Source of the DNA: Fischerella sp. JS2
Lineage (GTDB): Bacteria > Cyanobacteriota > Cyanobacteriia > Cyanobacteriales > Nostocaceae
Assembly (NCBI RefSeq): GCF_032393985.1
Contig: NZ_CP135918.1
Span: 806,001-870,000 of the forward strand
DNA: 64,000 nucleotides
Reading direction: 5' to 3'
Part shown: positions 46,654-56,088 of the stretch, piece by piece
Layout of the letters: each line of letters opens with the position of its first letter
Numbering within the stretch: the stretch's first letter is position 1
Made by a program: the position numbers and the translations under genes
Notes under the pieces: model-generated
Seen by the model: the letters and a program-made list of their open reading frames with translations, nothing else
What the model was told of the DNA's origin: nothing
Databases searched by the model: none

Positions 46654-46771
46654 CTTTTGGTCATTTGTCATTTGTCCTTTGTCATCTGTCTGTTGTAAGA
46701 AGTAGTGACTACTAATCAATGACTAATGACTACTGACCAATGACTAATGACCAATGACTATCAACTAATAT

Positions 46772-47227
46772 CTATACATCTTTTTCTGATTGTTCTGTGT
46801 GTTCTTTCATCCGATCAACAACGTTGTATGCACCAGCACTGGGAGGAACTTGTGCTTCTACAAAACCTTCAGTTGCACCACCAATTGCTTTCCATGCAGG
46901 CAAACCGCCTTTAAGTTCAGATACATGTTCAAAGCCAGCGTTTCTCAACAACTGTGCGGCTTGGGCTGTTTCTTCATCATTGCTACCGTAAACGTAGATA
47001 TCACGGCTTTTTGCGATGGTTGCTGTTGCCCGATCTACCAATTCATTCATTGGCATTGGCATCGCACCTGTGATGTGACCTTGGTTGTGAACTTGGCGAT
47101 CGCGTACATCTAGAATTGTTAAAGCAGGTTCTCCCCACTCTAAACGAGACTTCAATACATGGGCGTCTGACTGTGATTCAATTGGGGGTTGGGAAGGAAT
47201 AATATTTTCTACAATTTTGTTATCCAT
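46772..47227 (-). CDS. Rhodanese-like protein lacking the active-site Cys
   Basis: 151 residues with a single rhodanese fold: ILDVRDRQVHNQGHITGAMPMPMNEL, then the loop YVYGSNDEETAQAAQLLRNAGF and KGGLPAWKAIGG. The active-site Cys that normally follows VYC is Gly here, and no other Cys lies in the loop, so sulfur transfer is unlikely. The C-terminal 30 residues (PPSAGAYNVVDRMKEH) are an extension. GAGGAAA precedes the ATG. It may be a binding or regulatory module. Confidence 0.85.
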   Translation of the reverse strand: MDNKIVENIIPSQPPIESQSDAHVLKSRLEWGEPALTILDVRDRQVHNQGHITGAMPMPMNELVDRATATIAKSRDIYVYGSNDEETAQAAQLLRNAGFEHVSELKGGLPAWKAIGGATEGFVEAQVPPSAGAYNVVDRMKEHTEQSEKDV

Positions 47228-47681
47228 AATTTTTCCTCGTTCATTAGATGAAGCACATTACCAAAGCCTGAGAACGCCAAGACGTTAACAGACAAAGCAT
47301 CCTCTGGATTTAAGTTTCCCAGTGCTTATGCAGTATTTTGATTGACTGACCAAAATGTACCTAAAAAACCTACTAAAATTTCTCTTTCTTGGGAATGAAG
47401 CTGATAAATTTATGCCTTTCTATCTAAAGGTATATTGCTTTATTTAAAAATATCTTCTGGTTTGCATCAATTCCTTATGTTTTTAAACGCAGAGGATCGC
47501 CAAGAAGAACGCAAAGGGACGCAGGTTTAGGTACAGGAATTGCACTATGAATTTATGCAATTTTGTAGTTAGTGAGTTTATAGAGAATTTTTAATATTTA
47601 ACCTAATTTTAAACATTTGTCAAATATAATACATTAACATATTTTATAAACAAATGATTTATTAAATAAACTTTTACATGT
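47228..47681. other. Divergent spacer, no gene seen
   Basis: 454 bp between the rhodanese-like (minus) and TAXI-like (plus) genes. It contains one AAACGCAGAGGATCGCC-type dispersed repeat (47496-47525). The 100 bp before the TAXI gene are very AT-rich and presumably hold its promoter. Confidence 0.5.
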
Positions 47682-49310
47682 ATGGCAACATCTAAAAATC
47701 CTAATCATTTGGGTTTTATCAGTTTTTTTGAAAAACTTGATCCCCAATCAAAATTAGTATTTCTTAGCCTTGGTTTTGCCAGCGTTGGTTTAGTCTTATT
47801 TATTATCTGGAATATAATTGTCCGCCTCACTGCTCCCCAACTTACTTTGGCTGCGGGAGATCCAGAAGGAGAAAGCTATATTATTAGCGAAGCTATTCAA
47901 AAGGTGGTAGAAAAAAACTCTAACATTAATATTAAATTAGTTGCAACAGGCGGTACAACACAAAATCTCGAAATGCTACAGGAAGGAAAAGCTGATTTAG
48001 TAACGGCTCAAGCAGATGTTATTGGGCAAGAGATGGATCTGATTGAAAGCCGTCAATCTCACTCAGCGACTACTCAAATGAAATCCTCTCCACGGGCTAT
48101 GGCAGTGTTGTATCAAGATTTGTTTCAGTTAGTTGTTAGAGACCCCAATATTAAGAAATTTGAGCAACTGCGAGGTAAAACTATTGCTTTACCTGCTAAA
48201 GGTGGACAATATAAATCTTTTTTGAAAATTGCAGAACATTATGGATTGGTAAAAAAAGATAAACCAGATGTGGTTATTTTAGGTTCGCAAAGTAATTATT
48301 ACGATGATAGGCAAGCAGAAGAAGATTTTAAATCAAAAAGAGCAGATGCACTGTTTCGTGTCCGCGCTTTAGGTAATCTTGGTATTGCCAAGCTTGTCCA
48401 AGATCAAGATGGGCGCTTGCTACCAATTGCCCAAGCACAAGCAATGAAAATCAAGTATCCTGCCTTTGAAAGTGCGAAAATTCCCCAAGGAGCATACAGA
48501 GGTAATCCGCCTATGCCTTTGGCTGAATTAGATACAGTCGCAGTAGATCGGCTATTAGTGGCTAGCGAAAAAATCGACAATAATGTAATTCGAGAAATTA
48601 CACGCATTATATTTGAAAATCGTCAAGAAATAGCAGATGCGATCGCTGAAAATCATGTCGAAGTCAAACCTTTAGTTGCTAGCATTAGACGTCCTAGAGA
48701 TAACGACGGTACAGGTATTCCCATTCATCCAGGGGCAATTACTTTTTACGAACGAGATAAACCCTCTTTTGTCCAGGAATATGCAGATTTTTTAGCTTTA
48801 ATTTTAACCATTTTCCTCTTAGTAGTTTCCTGGTTAAGGCAATTAAAATTATGGGTGGAACGTAGTAAAAAAGATAAGGCTGATGATTATATTAATAGAG
48901 CAATCAAATTGATGGATAAAGGTATAGGTAAGCTGGAAGATAGACAAAAACAACTTGATGATACTTTTAAAAATGCAGCCCAAGCTTTAATTGCTGAAAG
49001 AATTTCCCAAGAATCATTTCGTACTTTTAATGAAGCTTATAAAACTACTAGAGAAGCAATAGAAAGAGAAAAAGAAATTTCCTATCAAGAAATTGAGCAA
49101 AAACAAAGAGAAATTTCTGCGGAGTATATTAAGGCAGTCGTAGCATTATTACAAGATAAAACTATCAGCAAAGATTTACTGCAAAAAGAATTAGACCAAA
49201 TTCTTGAACAAGTAGCTAGTGACTTAATCGCCGAAAATATTTCTCAAGAATCCTATCGAACTTTTGTGGAAGCATACAAAACCACAAGAGATGTGATTGA
49301 ACGAAAATAA
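47682..49310 (+). CDS. Membrane-anchored TAXI-type solute-binding protein with duplicated cytoplasmic tail
   Basis: 542 residues. TM1 lies at about 25-47, then a TAXI-family TRAP binding domain (about 52-350: LAAGDPEGESYIISEAI, VATGGTTQNLEML, KTIALPAKGGQYKSF). TM2 lies at about 369-388 and a long charged helical tail fills the rest. The tail holds two copies of a 32-residue unit, at 432-463 (begins AAQALIAERISQESFRTF) and 511-542 (begins VASDLIAENISQESYRTF), separated by coiled coil. Normal TAXI proteins are secreted monomers that feed a TRAP permease; none is seen nearby, so this protein may act as a ligand sensor transmitting a signal inward. Confidence 0.85.
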   Translation: MATSKNPNHLGFISFFEKLDPQSKLVFLSLGFASVGLVLFIIWNIIVRLTAPQLTLAAGDPEGESYIISEAIQKVVEKNSNINIKLVATGGTTQNLEMLQEGKADLVTAQADVIGQEMDLIESRQSHSATTQMKSSPRAMAVLYQDLFQLVVRDPNIKKFEQLRGKTIALPAKGGQYKSFLKIAEHYGLVKKDKPDVVILGSQSNYYDDRQAEEDFKSKRADALFRVRALGNLGIAKLVQDQDGRLLPIAQAQAMKIKYPAFESAKIPQGAYRGNPPMPLAELDTVAVDRLLVASEKIDNNVIREITRIIFENRQEIADAIAENHVEVKPLVASIRRPRDNDGTGIPIHPGAITFYERDKPSFVQEYADFLALILTIFLLVVSWLRQLKLWVERSKKDKADDYINRAIKLMDKGIGKLEDRQKQLDDTFKNAAQALIAERISQESFRTFNEAYKTTREAIEREKEISYQEIEQKQREISAEYIKAVVALLQDKTISKDLLQKELDQILEQVASDLIAENISQESYRTFVEAYKTTRDVIERK

Positions 49311-49528
49311 AAGGACTTTGTGATCGCGTTTAAAAATGCTACAAAACTATGTAGAAGTGTTGTTAATTATTTGCGATCGCTACTCTTCAAACAGAGTTAC
49401 TGTTACAATGTTTTGAGGCAATCTCAGAGACACATATAAATTTCTAAGTAATATCACTGTAACTATTATGTATTAATTAAGTGCTAGTTTAGAGTGTCCA
49501 TGAGACAGAAAAACATTGAGATATTTCA

Positions 49529-49807
49529 TGTCTGCTCAAACCTCCAACAGAAACTTGGTTACTGTCAACGTACCGCTTCCAAACAATTATCAACAAACTA
49601 AAAAAAACTCAATTTATCTGAAGTACCCCCAGTAGGTGATACTTGGGAAAAGCACCGAAGCATTGCTGATAAAGTTTCTGTCCATTTATCTTGCTCTTGC
49701 TGAGTAGGAAAGAGCAAGATAAATGGACAGCTGATCGACGTCTTGCTAAAGCTGCTAAAAACTCAGGTGCTTCATGGGTACATTTTCTTAATGAAGCAAC
49801 ACTATAA
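49529..49807 (+). pseudogene. Decayed small gene interrupted by stops and a perfect inverted repeat
   Basis: Coding-like text is split over three frames. MSAQTSNRNLVTVNVPLPNN starts at 49529, then GDTWEKHRSIADKV continues one frame over (around 49640-49674), and DKWTADRRLAKAAKNSGASW resumes in another frame and ends with TAA at 49805-49807. The break coincides with a 21-bp inverted repeat. I do not recognise the parent protein, which would have been about 85-90 residues and basic at its C-terminus. Confidence 0.5.
49678..49730. repeat. Perfect 21-bp inverted repeat hairpin
   Basis: The left arm (49678-49698) begins CTGTCCATTTATC. The right arm (49710-49730) is its exact complement, AAGAGCAAGATAAATGGACA plus a final G. 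The 11-nt loop is GCTGAGTAGGA. The hairpin sits inside a broken reading frame, as if one arm arose by inverted duplication of the other. Confidence 0.85.
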
Positions 49808-49845
49808 AAAATGTAGTTAGTGATTAGTTGTTGGTTGTTCACTAC

Positions 49846-49891
49846 TCCACCCTTACCTTAAGCCGAAGAAGGCACGTCTACACACTCCCCA
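49846..49891. repeat. Dispersed repeat covering the pdxA stop codon
   Basis: TCCACCCTTACCTTAAGCCG (49846-49865) and TCTACACACTCCCCA (from 49877) also occur at 39491-39510 and 39518-39532. In both places the element overlaps or abuts the 3' end of a minus-strand gene. Confidence 0.75.
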
Positions 49892-50987
49892 TCACTCCAC
49901 CTCTTCTTTGCACTCTCACCCCCGCCAGTTCGCCTGCTAACTTAATTGCTGCTTTCATGCTGGTTGCATCGGCGATTCCCTTACCAGCAATATCAAATGC
50001 TGTACCGTGATCTGGGGAGGTACGAATAAAAGGTAGACCTATAGATGTATTGACGGCACGGTCAAATGCCATTAACTTGACGGGAATTAGACCTTGGTCA
50101 TGGTAAAGTGCCAGGTAAGCGTCTGCGATCTTAGTTGACTCAACGTCACTGTACCAGGCTTTACCTGAATCTACCCACATTGTGTCGGGTGGAATTGGGC
50201 CATCTAGACGCCATTGTGGGCGTTTTTGGCGTTCTTGCTCTAACCAAGGAATAATAGTATCTTGTTCTTCACGTCCGAGTTGTCCTTGTTCACCACTGTG
50301 GGGATTTAAACCCGCGATCGCAATTTTGCCATTATCAAGACCAAAATCTTGCTCTAAACACTCGACTAGCAAATCAAGTTTTTTTGTCAGTAATTCTGAT
50401 GTTAATACTTCAGGTACTTGACATAAAGGTATATGTGTAGTAGCAAGTAAACATCGTAGCGTCCAGCCAGTGTGGGGCGATCGCGCTACAAACAACATGC
50501 CATATCTGTCTGTACCTGATTTTTCAGCTAAGAGTTCTGTCTGCCCTGGATAATCGTATCCTGCTGCTTTCCAAGCAGATTTGGCAATTGGGGCGGTAAC
50601 TATCGCATCAAATTCACCTTTTTGAGTATGGGCGATCGCACATTCCATATAGGCGAAACTAGCTGCACCACTTCCCGCATTACCTATCCCAATCAAAATT
50701 TCGTTTTTAATTTGTTCCTCTAACGGTACATCCAAAATGGATAAGTTTTCTGGATTAGCTAAAGGTACTAAATTCCCACTGACAAGAACTTTGGTGTAAT
50801 TTTCCAAAAGTAAATCTTGGCTACCTACAACCGTCACATCAAAATTCTTACTTACTTCCGGGTCTGCTAAAGCTTTTAAAATTACTTCTGGTCCAATTCC
50901 GGCTGGGTCTCCCAACGTTAGGGCTAGGCGTGGACGTTGCTGTGGTGGTGATATAAAGTTGTTTTGATGAGATTGAGACTGAGACAT
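49878..50987 (-). CDS. pdxA: 4-hydroxythreonine-4-phosphate dehydrogenase
   Basis: 369-residue NAD- and metal-dependent enzyme of pyridoxal phosphate synthesis. It shows [13 protein letters not shown] at the N-terminus, [28 protein letters not shown] with metal-binding His, VDSGKAWY and [18 protein letters not shown] with the third metal His. Length is slightly above the norm because the last residues (RRGGVMGSV) are encoded in a repeat. TGGAGTG precedes the ATG. It is transcribed away from petM. Confidence 0.96.
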   Translation of the reverse strand: MSQSQSHQNNFISPPQQRPRLALTLGDPAGIGPEVILKALADPEVSKNFDVTVVGSQDLLLENYTKVLVSGNLVPLANPENLSILDVPLEEQIKNEILIGIGNAGSGAASFAYMECAIAHTQKGEFDAIVTAPIAKSAWKAAGYDYPGQTELLAEKSGTDRYGMLFVARSPHTGWTLRCLLATTHIPLCQVPEVLTSELLTKKLDLLVECLEQDFGLDNGKIAIAGLNPHSGEQGQLGREEQDTIIPWLEQERQKRPQWRLDGPIPPDTMWVDSGKAWYSDVESTKIADAYLALYHDQGLIPVKLMAFDRAVNTSIGLPFIRTSPDHGTAFDIAGKGIADATSMKAAIKLAGELAGVRVQRRGGVMGSV

Positions 50988-51239
50988 TTGACACTCCAGA
51001 AATTTGAGATTTTAGATCTTGGATTTTAGATTGAAATCCAATCCATCTTGAAAAGCTTTAAGGTTCCCTCCGGGACGCTACGCGAATACCCCAATCCAAA
51101 ATCTCAACAATCCAAAATCTCAAATCCTGTGAGAATCTGTGTCACAATACTTCATAATTAGTTTAATTCTAACAGCAGTTCGGAAAGGCTCTGGTAGACT
51201 TAACTTAATTCAATAATTCGTAAAGGAGAACTACAACAA

Positions 51240-51347
51240 ATGGGCGGCGAAATGTTCAATGCAGCTCTACTATCCTTTGGCTTAATTTTTGTAGGTTGGG
51301 CTTTAGGTACTTTGTTACTAAAAGTTCAGGGCGCAGAAGAAGAGTAA
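51240..51347 (+). CDS. petM: Cytochrome b6f complex subunit PetM
   Basis: 35-residue single-TM subunit (subunit VII) of the thylakoid cytochrome b6f complex. The sequence [20 protein letters not shown] is followed by [15 protein letters not shown] and matches PetM as I know it. The N-terminus faces the lumen or stroma edge with a conserved acidic C-terminus. AAAGGAG lies about 10 nt before the ATG. It precedes the ycf39-like gene by 148 bp on the same strand; a GC hairpin with CGAGAGGCT/AGTCTCTCG arms follows (about 51374-51398). Confidence 0.95.
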   Translation: MGGEMFNAALLSFGLIFVGWALGTLLLKVQGAEEE

Positions 51348-51495
51348 TTTTTGCTCTGAAAACCTTTAAGACCGAGAGGCTGTGCTGTAGTCTCTCGCTC
51401 GTGTCATCATGTTAAAAAGAATGTAAACTTTTGTTTGTTCATGCGATTCTGTTAAGATTTTATTCATAAAAGTTTAAGTTTCGCAAATAACCCTC

Positions 51496-52476
51496 ATGAC
51501 GTTATTAATAGTCGGTGCCACTGGCACCTTGGGAAGACAAGTGGCCCGTCGTGCCATTGATGAGGGGTATAAAGTACGTTGTCTTGTCCGGAGTGCTAAG
51601 AAAGCCGCATTTCTCAAAGAATGGGGTGCGGAACTTGTACCGGGAGACCTGTGCTACCCCCAAACATTAAAAACTGCATTAGAAGGTGTTACCGCAGTCA
51701 TAGATGCGGCTACCTCCCGTCCTACCGATTCCTTAAGTATTAAACAAGTGGATTGGGAGGGCAAAGTATCCTTAATTCAAGCGTGTTTAGCAGCAGGTAT
51801 AGAGCGTTTTATATTCTTTTCCATACTGGATGCCGATAAATACCCAGAAGTACCACTGATGGAAATTAAGCGGTGTACAGAAATTTATTTGGCAGAGTCG
51901 GGCTTAAATTACACCATATTGCGACTAGCTGGTTTTATGCAAGGCTTGATTGGTCAATATGGCATTCCTATTTTAGAAAATCAGCCAGTTTGGGTAACAG
52001 GTGAATCTTCACCCATTGCCTACATGGATACTCAAGATATAGCTAAATTTGCAATTCGGGCACTAAGTGTACCAGAAACTGAAAAGCGAACTTTCCCGGT
52101 TGTAGGTACTCGTGCTTGGAGTGCAGAAGAAATAATTAACTTGTGCGAACGTCTATCAGGCAGAGAAGCTAGAGTCACACGAATGCCAATCAATTTACTA
52201 CGTACAGTCCGCAAAATGCTACGGTTCTTCCAGTGGGGATGGAATGTAGCAGACAGGCTGGCATTTACAGAAGTACTGGCCAGTGGCAAACCTCTCAATG
52301 CTCCAATGGAAGAAGCATACCAAGTCTTTGGCTTTGATGCTAAAGACACCACAACCCTCGAAAGCTACTTGCAAGAGTACTTCAACCGTATTCTCAAGAA
52401 GCTGAAAGAGCTAGACTACGAAAAAAATAAAAAGAAAAAAGAGAAAAAGACTCCTTTTAAAAAAGTTGATAATTAG
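51496..52476 (+). CDS. ycf39: Photosystem II assembly factor Ycf39-like (atypical SDR)
   Basis: 326-residue NmrA-like atypical SDR with cofactor loop LIVGATGTLGRQVARRA, GDLCYPQTLKTALEGVTAVIDAATSRP and FFSILDADKYPEVPLMEIKRCTE. These are features of Ycf39/HCF244, which binds chlorophyll-carrying Hlips and assists D1 synthesis during photosystem II assembly at the thylakoid. The SDR Tyr-Lys pair is not in its usual form, as in the family. The C-terminus ends in a Lys-rich tail (KNKKKKEKKTPFKK) that could bind membrane or ribosomes. Its place after petM also fits a photosynthesis role. Confidence 0.9.
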   Translation: MTLLIVGATGTLGRQVARRAIDEGYKVRCLVRSAKKAAFLKEWGAELVPGDLCYPQTLKTALEGVTAVIDAATSRPTDSLSIKQVDWEGKVSLIQACLAAGIERFIFFSILDADKYPEVPLMEIKRCTEIYLAESGLNYTILRLAGFMQGLIGQYGIPILENQPVWVTGESSPIAYMDTQDIAKFAIRALSVPETEKRTFPVVGTRAWSAEEIINLCERLSGREARVTRMPINLLRTVRKMLRFFQWGWNVADRLAFTEVLASGKPLNAPMEEAYQVFGFDAKDTTTLESYLQEYFNRILKKLKELDYEKNKKKKEKKTPFKKVDN

Positions 52477-52599
52477 TGGTTGGTGGTTGGTTGTAGCAAA
52501 CAACAAACAACAAACAACCAATGACTAATGACTAAATTGACTAAAATGTGTCACGATTAACATAATAAAGAGCAGCGCCTAAAGATTGGATATTTGAGT

Positions 52600-53517
52600 G
52601 TGCCGAAAGTAGGCATTATCTACAACGACGTGAAACCGATAGCAGGCCGCGTCGCTATCGAACTTAAAGAAAAGTTCACCGCCCACGGTTGGGATGTCTG
52701 CATCACAACTGGCATCGGTGGTATGTTGGGTTACTCTACCCCAGAGAGTCCTATATGCCACACACCTATTGAGGGTTTAACACCTCCTGGTTTTGACTCA
52801 GAAACAAAATTTGCGATCGTACTAGGGGGCGATGGCACTGTTTTGGCAGCATCACGTTTAGTTGCTCATTGTAGTATCCCCATGCTGACTGTAAATACAG
52901 GTCATATGGGATTTTTGACCGAAACTTACCTCAATCAACTGCCCCAAGCAGTAGAGCAACTAATGGCGGATAAGTATGAAGTTGAAGAGCGAGCAATGCT
53001 CACTGTCAAAGTGTTTCGGGGAGATTCAATACAGTGGGAAGCCCTCTGCTTGAATGAAATGGTGTTACATCGGGAACCACTAACCTCGATGTGCCATTTT
53101 GAAATTGCAGTGGGTCGTCACGCACCAGTTGATATTGCTGCTGATGGTGTGATTATTTCTACGCCAACAGGTTCTACTGCCTATTCATTGAGTGCTGGCG
53201 GTCCGGTTGTGACTCCAGGTGTACCAGCATTACAGTTAGTGCCTATTTGTCCCCATTCCTTGGCATCAAGAGCATTGGTGTTTCCTGATACGGAACCAGT
53301 CAATATTTACCCAGTCAATACTCCTCGATTGGTGATGGTAGTTGATGGCAATGGTGGGTGTTATGTTTTGCCAGACGATCGCGTCAATGTAGAGCGATCG
53401 CAATATTGTGCTAAGTTTATCCGCCTGCAACCGCCAGAATTCTTCCGAGTTTTAAGAGAAAAACTCGGTTGGGGTTTGCCACATATTGCTAAACCTACGT
53501 CGGTGGAGTTGCCATGA
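52600..53517 (+). CDS. nadK: NAD kinase
   Basis: 305-residue enzyme phosphorylating NAD to NADP. It shows [14 protein letters not shown] at the N-terminus, the diagnostic [32 protein letters not shown] and the NAD-binding [15 protein letters not shown]. The start could be TTG 52594 or GTG 52600. I prefer GTG because it gives the usual [10 protein letters not shown] start. Cyanobacteria have two NAD kinases; this looks like the PpnK-1-type with the extended C-terminus. It is followed by an NblR-like regulator gene. Confidence 0.94.
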   Translation: MPKVGIIYNDVKPIAGRVAIELKEKFTAHGWDVCITTGIGGMLGYSTPESPICHTPIEGLTPPGFDSETKFAIVLGGDGTVLAASRLVAHCSIPMLTVNTGHMGFLTETYLNQLPQAVEQLMADKYEVEERAMLTVKVFRGDSIQWEALCLNEMVLHREPLTSMCHFEIAVGRHAPVDIAADGVIISTPTGSTAYSLSAGGPVVTPGVPALQLVPICPHSLASRALVFPDTEPVNIYPVNTPRLVMVVDGNGGCYVLPDDRVNVERSQYCAKFIRLQPPEFFRVLREKLGWGLPHIAKPTSVELP

Positions 53518-53880
53518 TCAGGGGATCGGGGATTGGGGTGATCGGGTGATGGGGAGTGTGAGGGGTGTGAGTTGGCATTGAGCATTGGAAATTACCAACA
53601 ACCAACCACTAACTGCTAACCATTGACTATTGACCATTGACCAATTACCAATTACCAATTACCCGTTACCCAAATCTTAAATAAGAGATTAAATTTTCTG
53701 CATGTAGAGTTTTTTATTGCTAAACCTATAGTTTGACGTGCTAAAACATTTGAGATAGCGTGTCAACTTTAGGATATTATTTATCACTAAAAAATTGTAA
53801 ATTACGCTTATATCTAAATGTACAAGTGTTTATTAGAACATTTGTCAAATCTAAAATCTAAAATCTAAAATCTAATCCAT
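53518..53880. repeat. STRR-rich spacer
   Basis: 363 bp. It holds GGGGAGTGTGAGGGG-type text (53550-53567), then CCATTGA/CCAATTA heptads (53618-53668). Finally four AAAATCT heptads (53847-53875) end 6 bp before the NblR-like ATG. No ribosome binding site separates the repeat from the ATG, so the repeat forms the leader. Confidence 0.75.
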
Positions 53881-54567
53881 ATGACGCTTGCTCACAACCC
53901 CTGTGTTTTGGTGATTGAAAGCGATGAGAGTCTGGCTAATCAGATCGCTTTTGACTTAAAAGAATCTGGTTATGATTCTGTTGTGGCTCATGATGGGGTA
54001 AATGGTTTGCAACAAAGCCGCGATCGCCAACCAGCTTTGGTTGTGATCGACCGGATGCTAGCAGGAGAATCTGGACTCTCTTTATGTAAAAATCTGAGAA
54101 CTACCGGAGTGCGATCGCCTGTACTGGTCTTAATGGCACGGGATACAGTTGATGATCGCGTAGCTTGCTTAGAAGCAGGAGCAGATGATTACTTTCTTAA
54201 ACCCTACCGTTCCGAGGATTTTTTAAATTTAATTCGCCTCTATTTAAAACCTGATGTAGACACGACAGAACAGTTACGTTTTGCTGATTTGGTTTTAGAC
54301 ATCGCTACCCGTCGCGCTATCTATAATGGACGGGCGATCGACCTAACAATGAAAGAATTTGAATTACTTAAATATCTTATGGAACATCCACGTGAAGTAC
54401 TAACTCGTGAACAGATTTTGGAAAATGTTTGGGGTTATGACTTCATGGGTGAATCAAATGTGATAGAAGTGTATATTCGTTACCTACGTTTGAAAATAGA
54501 AGACGAAGGACAAAAGCGCCTGATTCAAACAGTGCGTGGTGTTGGTTATGTTTTGAGAGAATCGTAA
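53881..54567 (+). CDS. nblR: OmpR/PhoB-type response regulator, NblR-like
   Basis: 228 residues: receiver domain (about 8-120) with the acidic pair ESDE, phospho-acceptor Asp in VIDRML and the Lys in LKPYR, then a winged-helix DNA-binding domain (about 135-226) ending IQTVRGVGYVL. The receiver wording (AGESGLSLCKNLR, ARDTVDDRVACLEAGADDY) matches what I recall of NblR, which controls phycobilisome breakdown and survival under nutrient or light stress in cyanobacteria. No partner kinase is adjacent. A generic OmpR regulator is the alternative. Confidence 0.8.
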   Translation: MTLAHNPCVLVIESDESLANQIAFDLKESGYDSVVAHDGVNGLQQSRDRQPALVVIDRMLAGESGLSLCKNLRTTGVRSPVLVLMARDTVDDRVACLEAGADDYFLKPYRSEDFLNLIRLYLKPDVDTTEQLRFADLVLDIATRRAIYNGRAIDLTMKEFELLKYLMEHPREVLTREQILENVWGYDFMGESNVIEVYIRYLRLKIEDEGQKRLIQTVRGVGYVLRES

Positions 54568-54722
54568 GGAATGGGGAGATCGGGTGATAGGGAGTGTAAG
54601 GAGTGTGGGGGACAAGGGGGAACTCGGGGTTCCCTGTGGGGATTAGGGAGCGAAAGATGATTGACCATATCTCACCGAGAATAACCATTGATGAATGACA
54701 AATAACCAATGACTAATGACCA

Positions 54723-55265
54723 ATGACTAAAATCATGTTTTCAATATTTCTGAGTGTGCTGCTAATAGGCTGTTCAACTCCCATACAAGTAAAATCTTCT
54801 ACAAATACACCTAGTTCTCAAGTTCAATCAGTGAAAACTGAACAATTATCAATTGATACAAGCAAGGGTCAGCAGTTACCTATTTCTGCTCGGGCTGTTG
54901 TTCCCAATGGCGCCATAATCGATCTGGAAGTGGCGCAAACTCCAGAACAACAGGCGATGGGATTAATGTACCGACCTGCTTTAAGTCCAAATCGAGGGAT
55001 GTTGTTTCAATTTCCTACACCAATGGCAGTTAGTTTTTGGATGAAAAACGTACCTGTACCTTTAGATATGGTTTTTCTGCGAAAAGGCGTTGTGCAAATG
55101 GTTACTACTGCTCCACCTTGCAATGCTGATCCCTGTCCCACGTATGGCCCTAAAACCCAAGTAGATCAGGTAATTGAACTACGTTCTGGACGAGCCGAAG
55201 AACTGGGGTTAAAGAAAGGCACTAGTATCAAAATTGATTTCTTGCAGGCAGGAAATTTGCGGTGA
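54723..55265 (+). CDS. DUF192 family lipoprotein
   Basis: 180 residues. A lipoprotein signal peptide with lipobox LLIGC (Cys17) is followed by a low-complexity linker of about 35 residues and a DUF192 domain (about 60-178). Conserved DUF192 motifs are EQQAMGLMYRPALSPNRGMLF, SFWMKNVPVPLDMVFL and VIELRSGRAEELGLKKG. Function of DUF192 is unknown; it is a small beta-barrel-like fold exported in many bacteria. The ATG follows a CAATGAC heptad repeat directly. Confidence 0.87.
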   Translation: MTKIMFSIFLSVLLIGCSTPIQVKSSTNTPSSQVQSVKTEQLSIDTSKGQQLPISARAVVPNGAIIDLEVAQTPEQQAMGLMYRPALSPNRGMLFQFPTPMAVSFWMKNVPVPLDMVFLRKGVVQMVTTAPPCNADPCPTYGPKTQVDQVIELRSGRAEELGLKKGTSIKIDFLQAGNLR

Positions 55266-55383
55266 TAAGAATTCAAATGATAATGTTAAAATCTTGATAA
55301 AATAATACTTAAATTTTTTTGGTCAAAAAATAATCAAGTACCTGGTAAAAAAGTTAATAGTGACGTTAAGATTTAATACAGTG

Positions 55384-55424
55384 TCAAACAAATAGACCCC
55401 GACGTCTTCAAGCTGGGGCCTGCA
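55384..55424. other. GC-rich imperfect hairpin in the DUF192-DUF2949 spacer
   Basis: ACCCCGAC and GCTGGGGC flank CGTCTTCAA and give an imperfect stem of four G-C pairs plus partial pairing, followed by CTGCATTTTAG. It lies about 130 bp after DUF192 and could end its transcript. The pattern is a guess from pairing only. Confidence 0.35.
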
Positions 55425-55490
55425 TTTTAGCATTCTGTAACTAAAATCTATCTTTTGGCGTACGTGTAAAGATTCGCCAATAAGGGATTA

Positions 55491-55570
55491 TTTAGCTAAG
55501 GAATCCTTCTGACTACAGGTGTATTTAGCTAAGCAACTGAGGTAAAAAGGATAAATCCGATTTAGCTAAG
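55491..55570. promoter_or_regulatory. Three direct copies of ATTTAGCTAAG upstream of the DUF2949 gene
   Basis: ATTTAGCTAAG occurs at 55491-55501, 55523-55533 and 55560-55570. Each contains the 8-bp palindrome TTAGCTAA. The spacing (32 and 37 bp) and position 200-290 bp before the DUF2949 start suggest operator sites or a small repeat array. No similar triple cluster was seen elsewhere in the window. Confidence 0.5.
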
Positions 55571-55775
55571 TCAGCTACTGGATATTTAAAGGTGAAAGTA
55601 GCGCTACAATTAGTAACTTCAAAGGTACTTTGTTTTAAAAACACTATATACACAAACAGCACTTACTCTGTTGATTGTGTAAAATTAGTGATTTACCAAA
55701 GACTTGCTAAAATCTACTGAAAAACAGTAGTCTCAGGGGCGAGCATACACAATACGTAAGGGGGTGAACTGCAAA

Positions 55776-55970
55776 ATGCTACCATCTAACTACACACAAC
55801 TAATTCGTTTTCTACAAGAGGATTTGGCAATTTCTACTGCCTCTATTGACGTTGCGCTTCGTCATAGTAAGCAAGACCCTGGGCCTTTGCCAATGATTCT
55901 TTGGCAGTATGGGTTGATAACCCTTGAACAGTTAGAACAAATCTATGACTGGCTGGAGACTGCGGCATAG
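55776..55970 (+). CDS. DUF2949 family protein
   Basis: 64-residue protein of a small family found mainly in cyanobacteria: MLPSNYTQLIRFLQEDLAIS, then the highly conserved DPGPLPMILWQYGLITLEQL and a C-terminal acidic helix. It is all alpha, with no signal or TM. GGGGG about 11 nt upstream supports ATG 55776; a GTG-started form would begin at 55764. Function unknown. A strong terminator lies about 120 bp downstream. Confidence 0.85.
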   Translation: MLPSNYTQLIRFLQEDLAISTASIDVALRHSKQDPGPLPMILWQYGLITLEQLEQIYDWLETAA

Positions 55971-56088
55971 ATTAGGAGTAGATCATTCAGGAGAATAAAA
56001 TATGTGGCATGAAATTTGCCTTTTACGAAGGCTTGCAATAAGGAAAACTAGCCTGAGTAATTTATACTGTTTCACTTATAAAAGTTAC

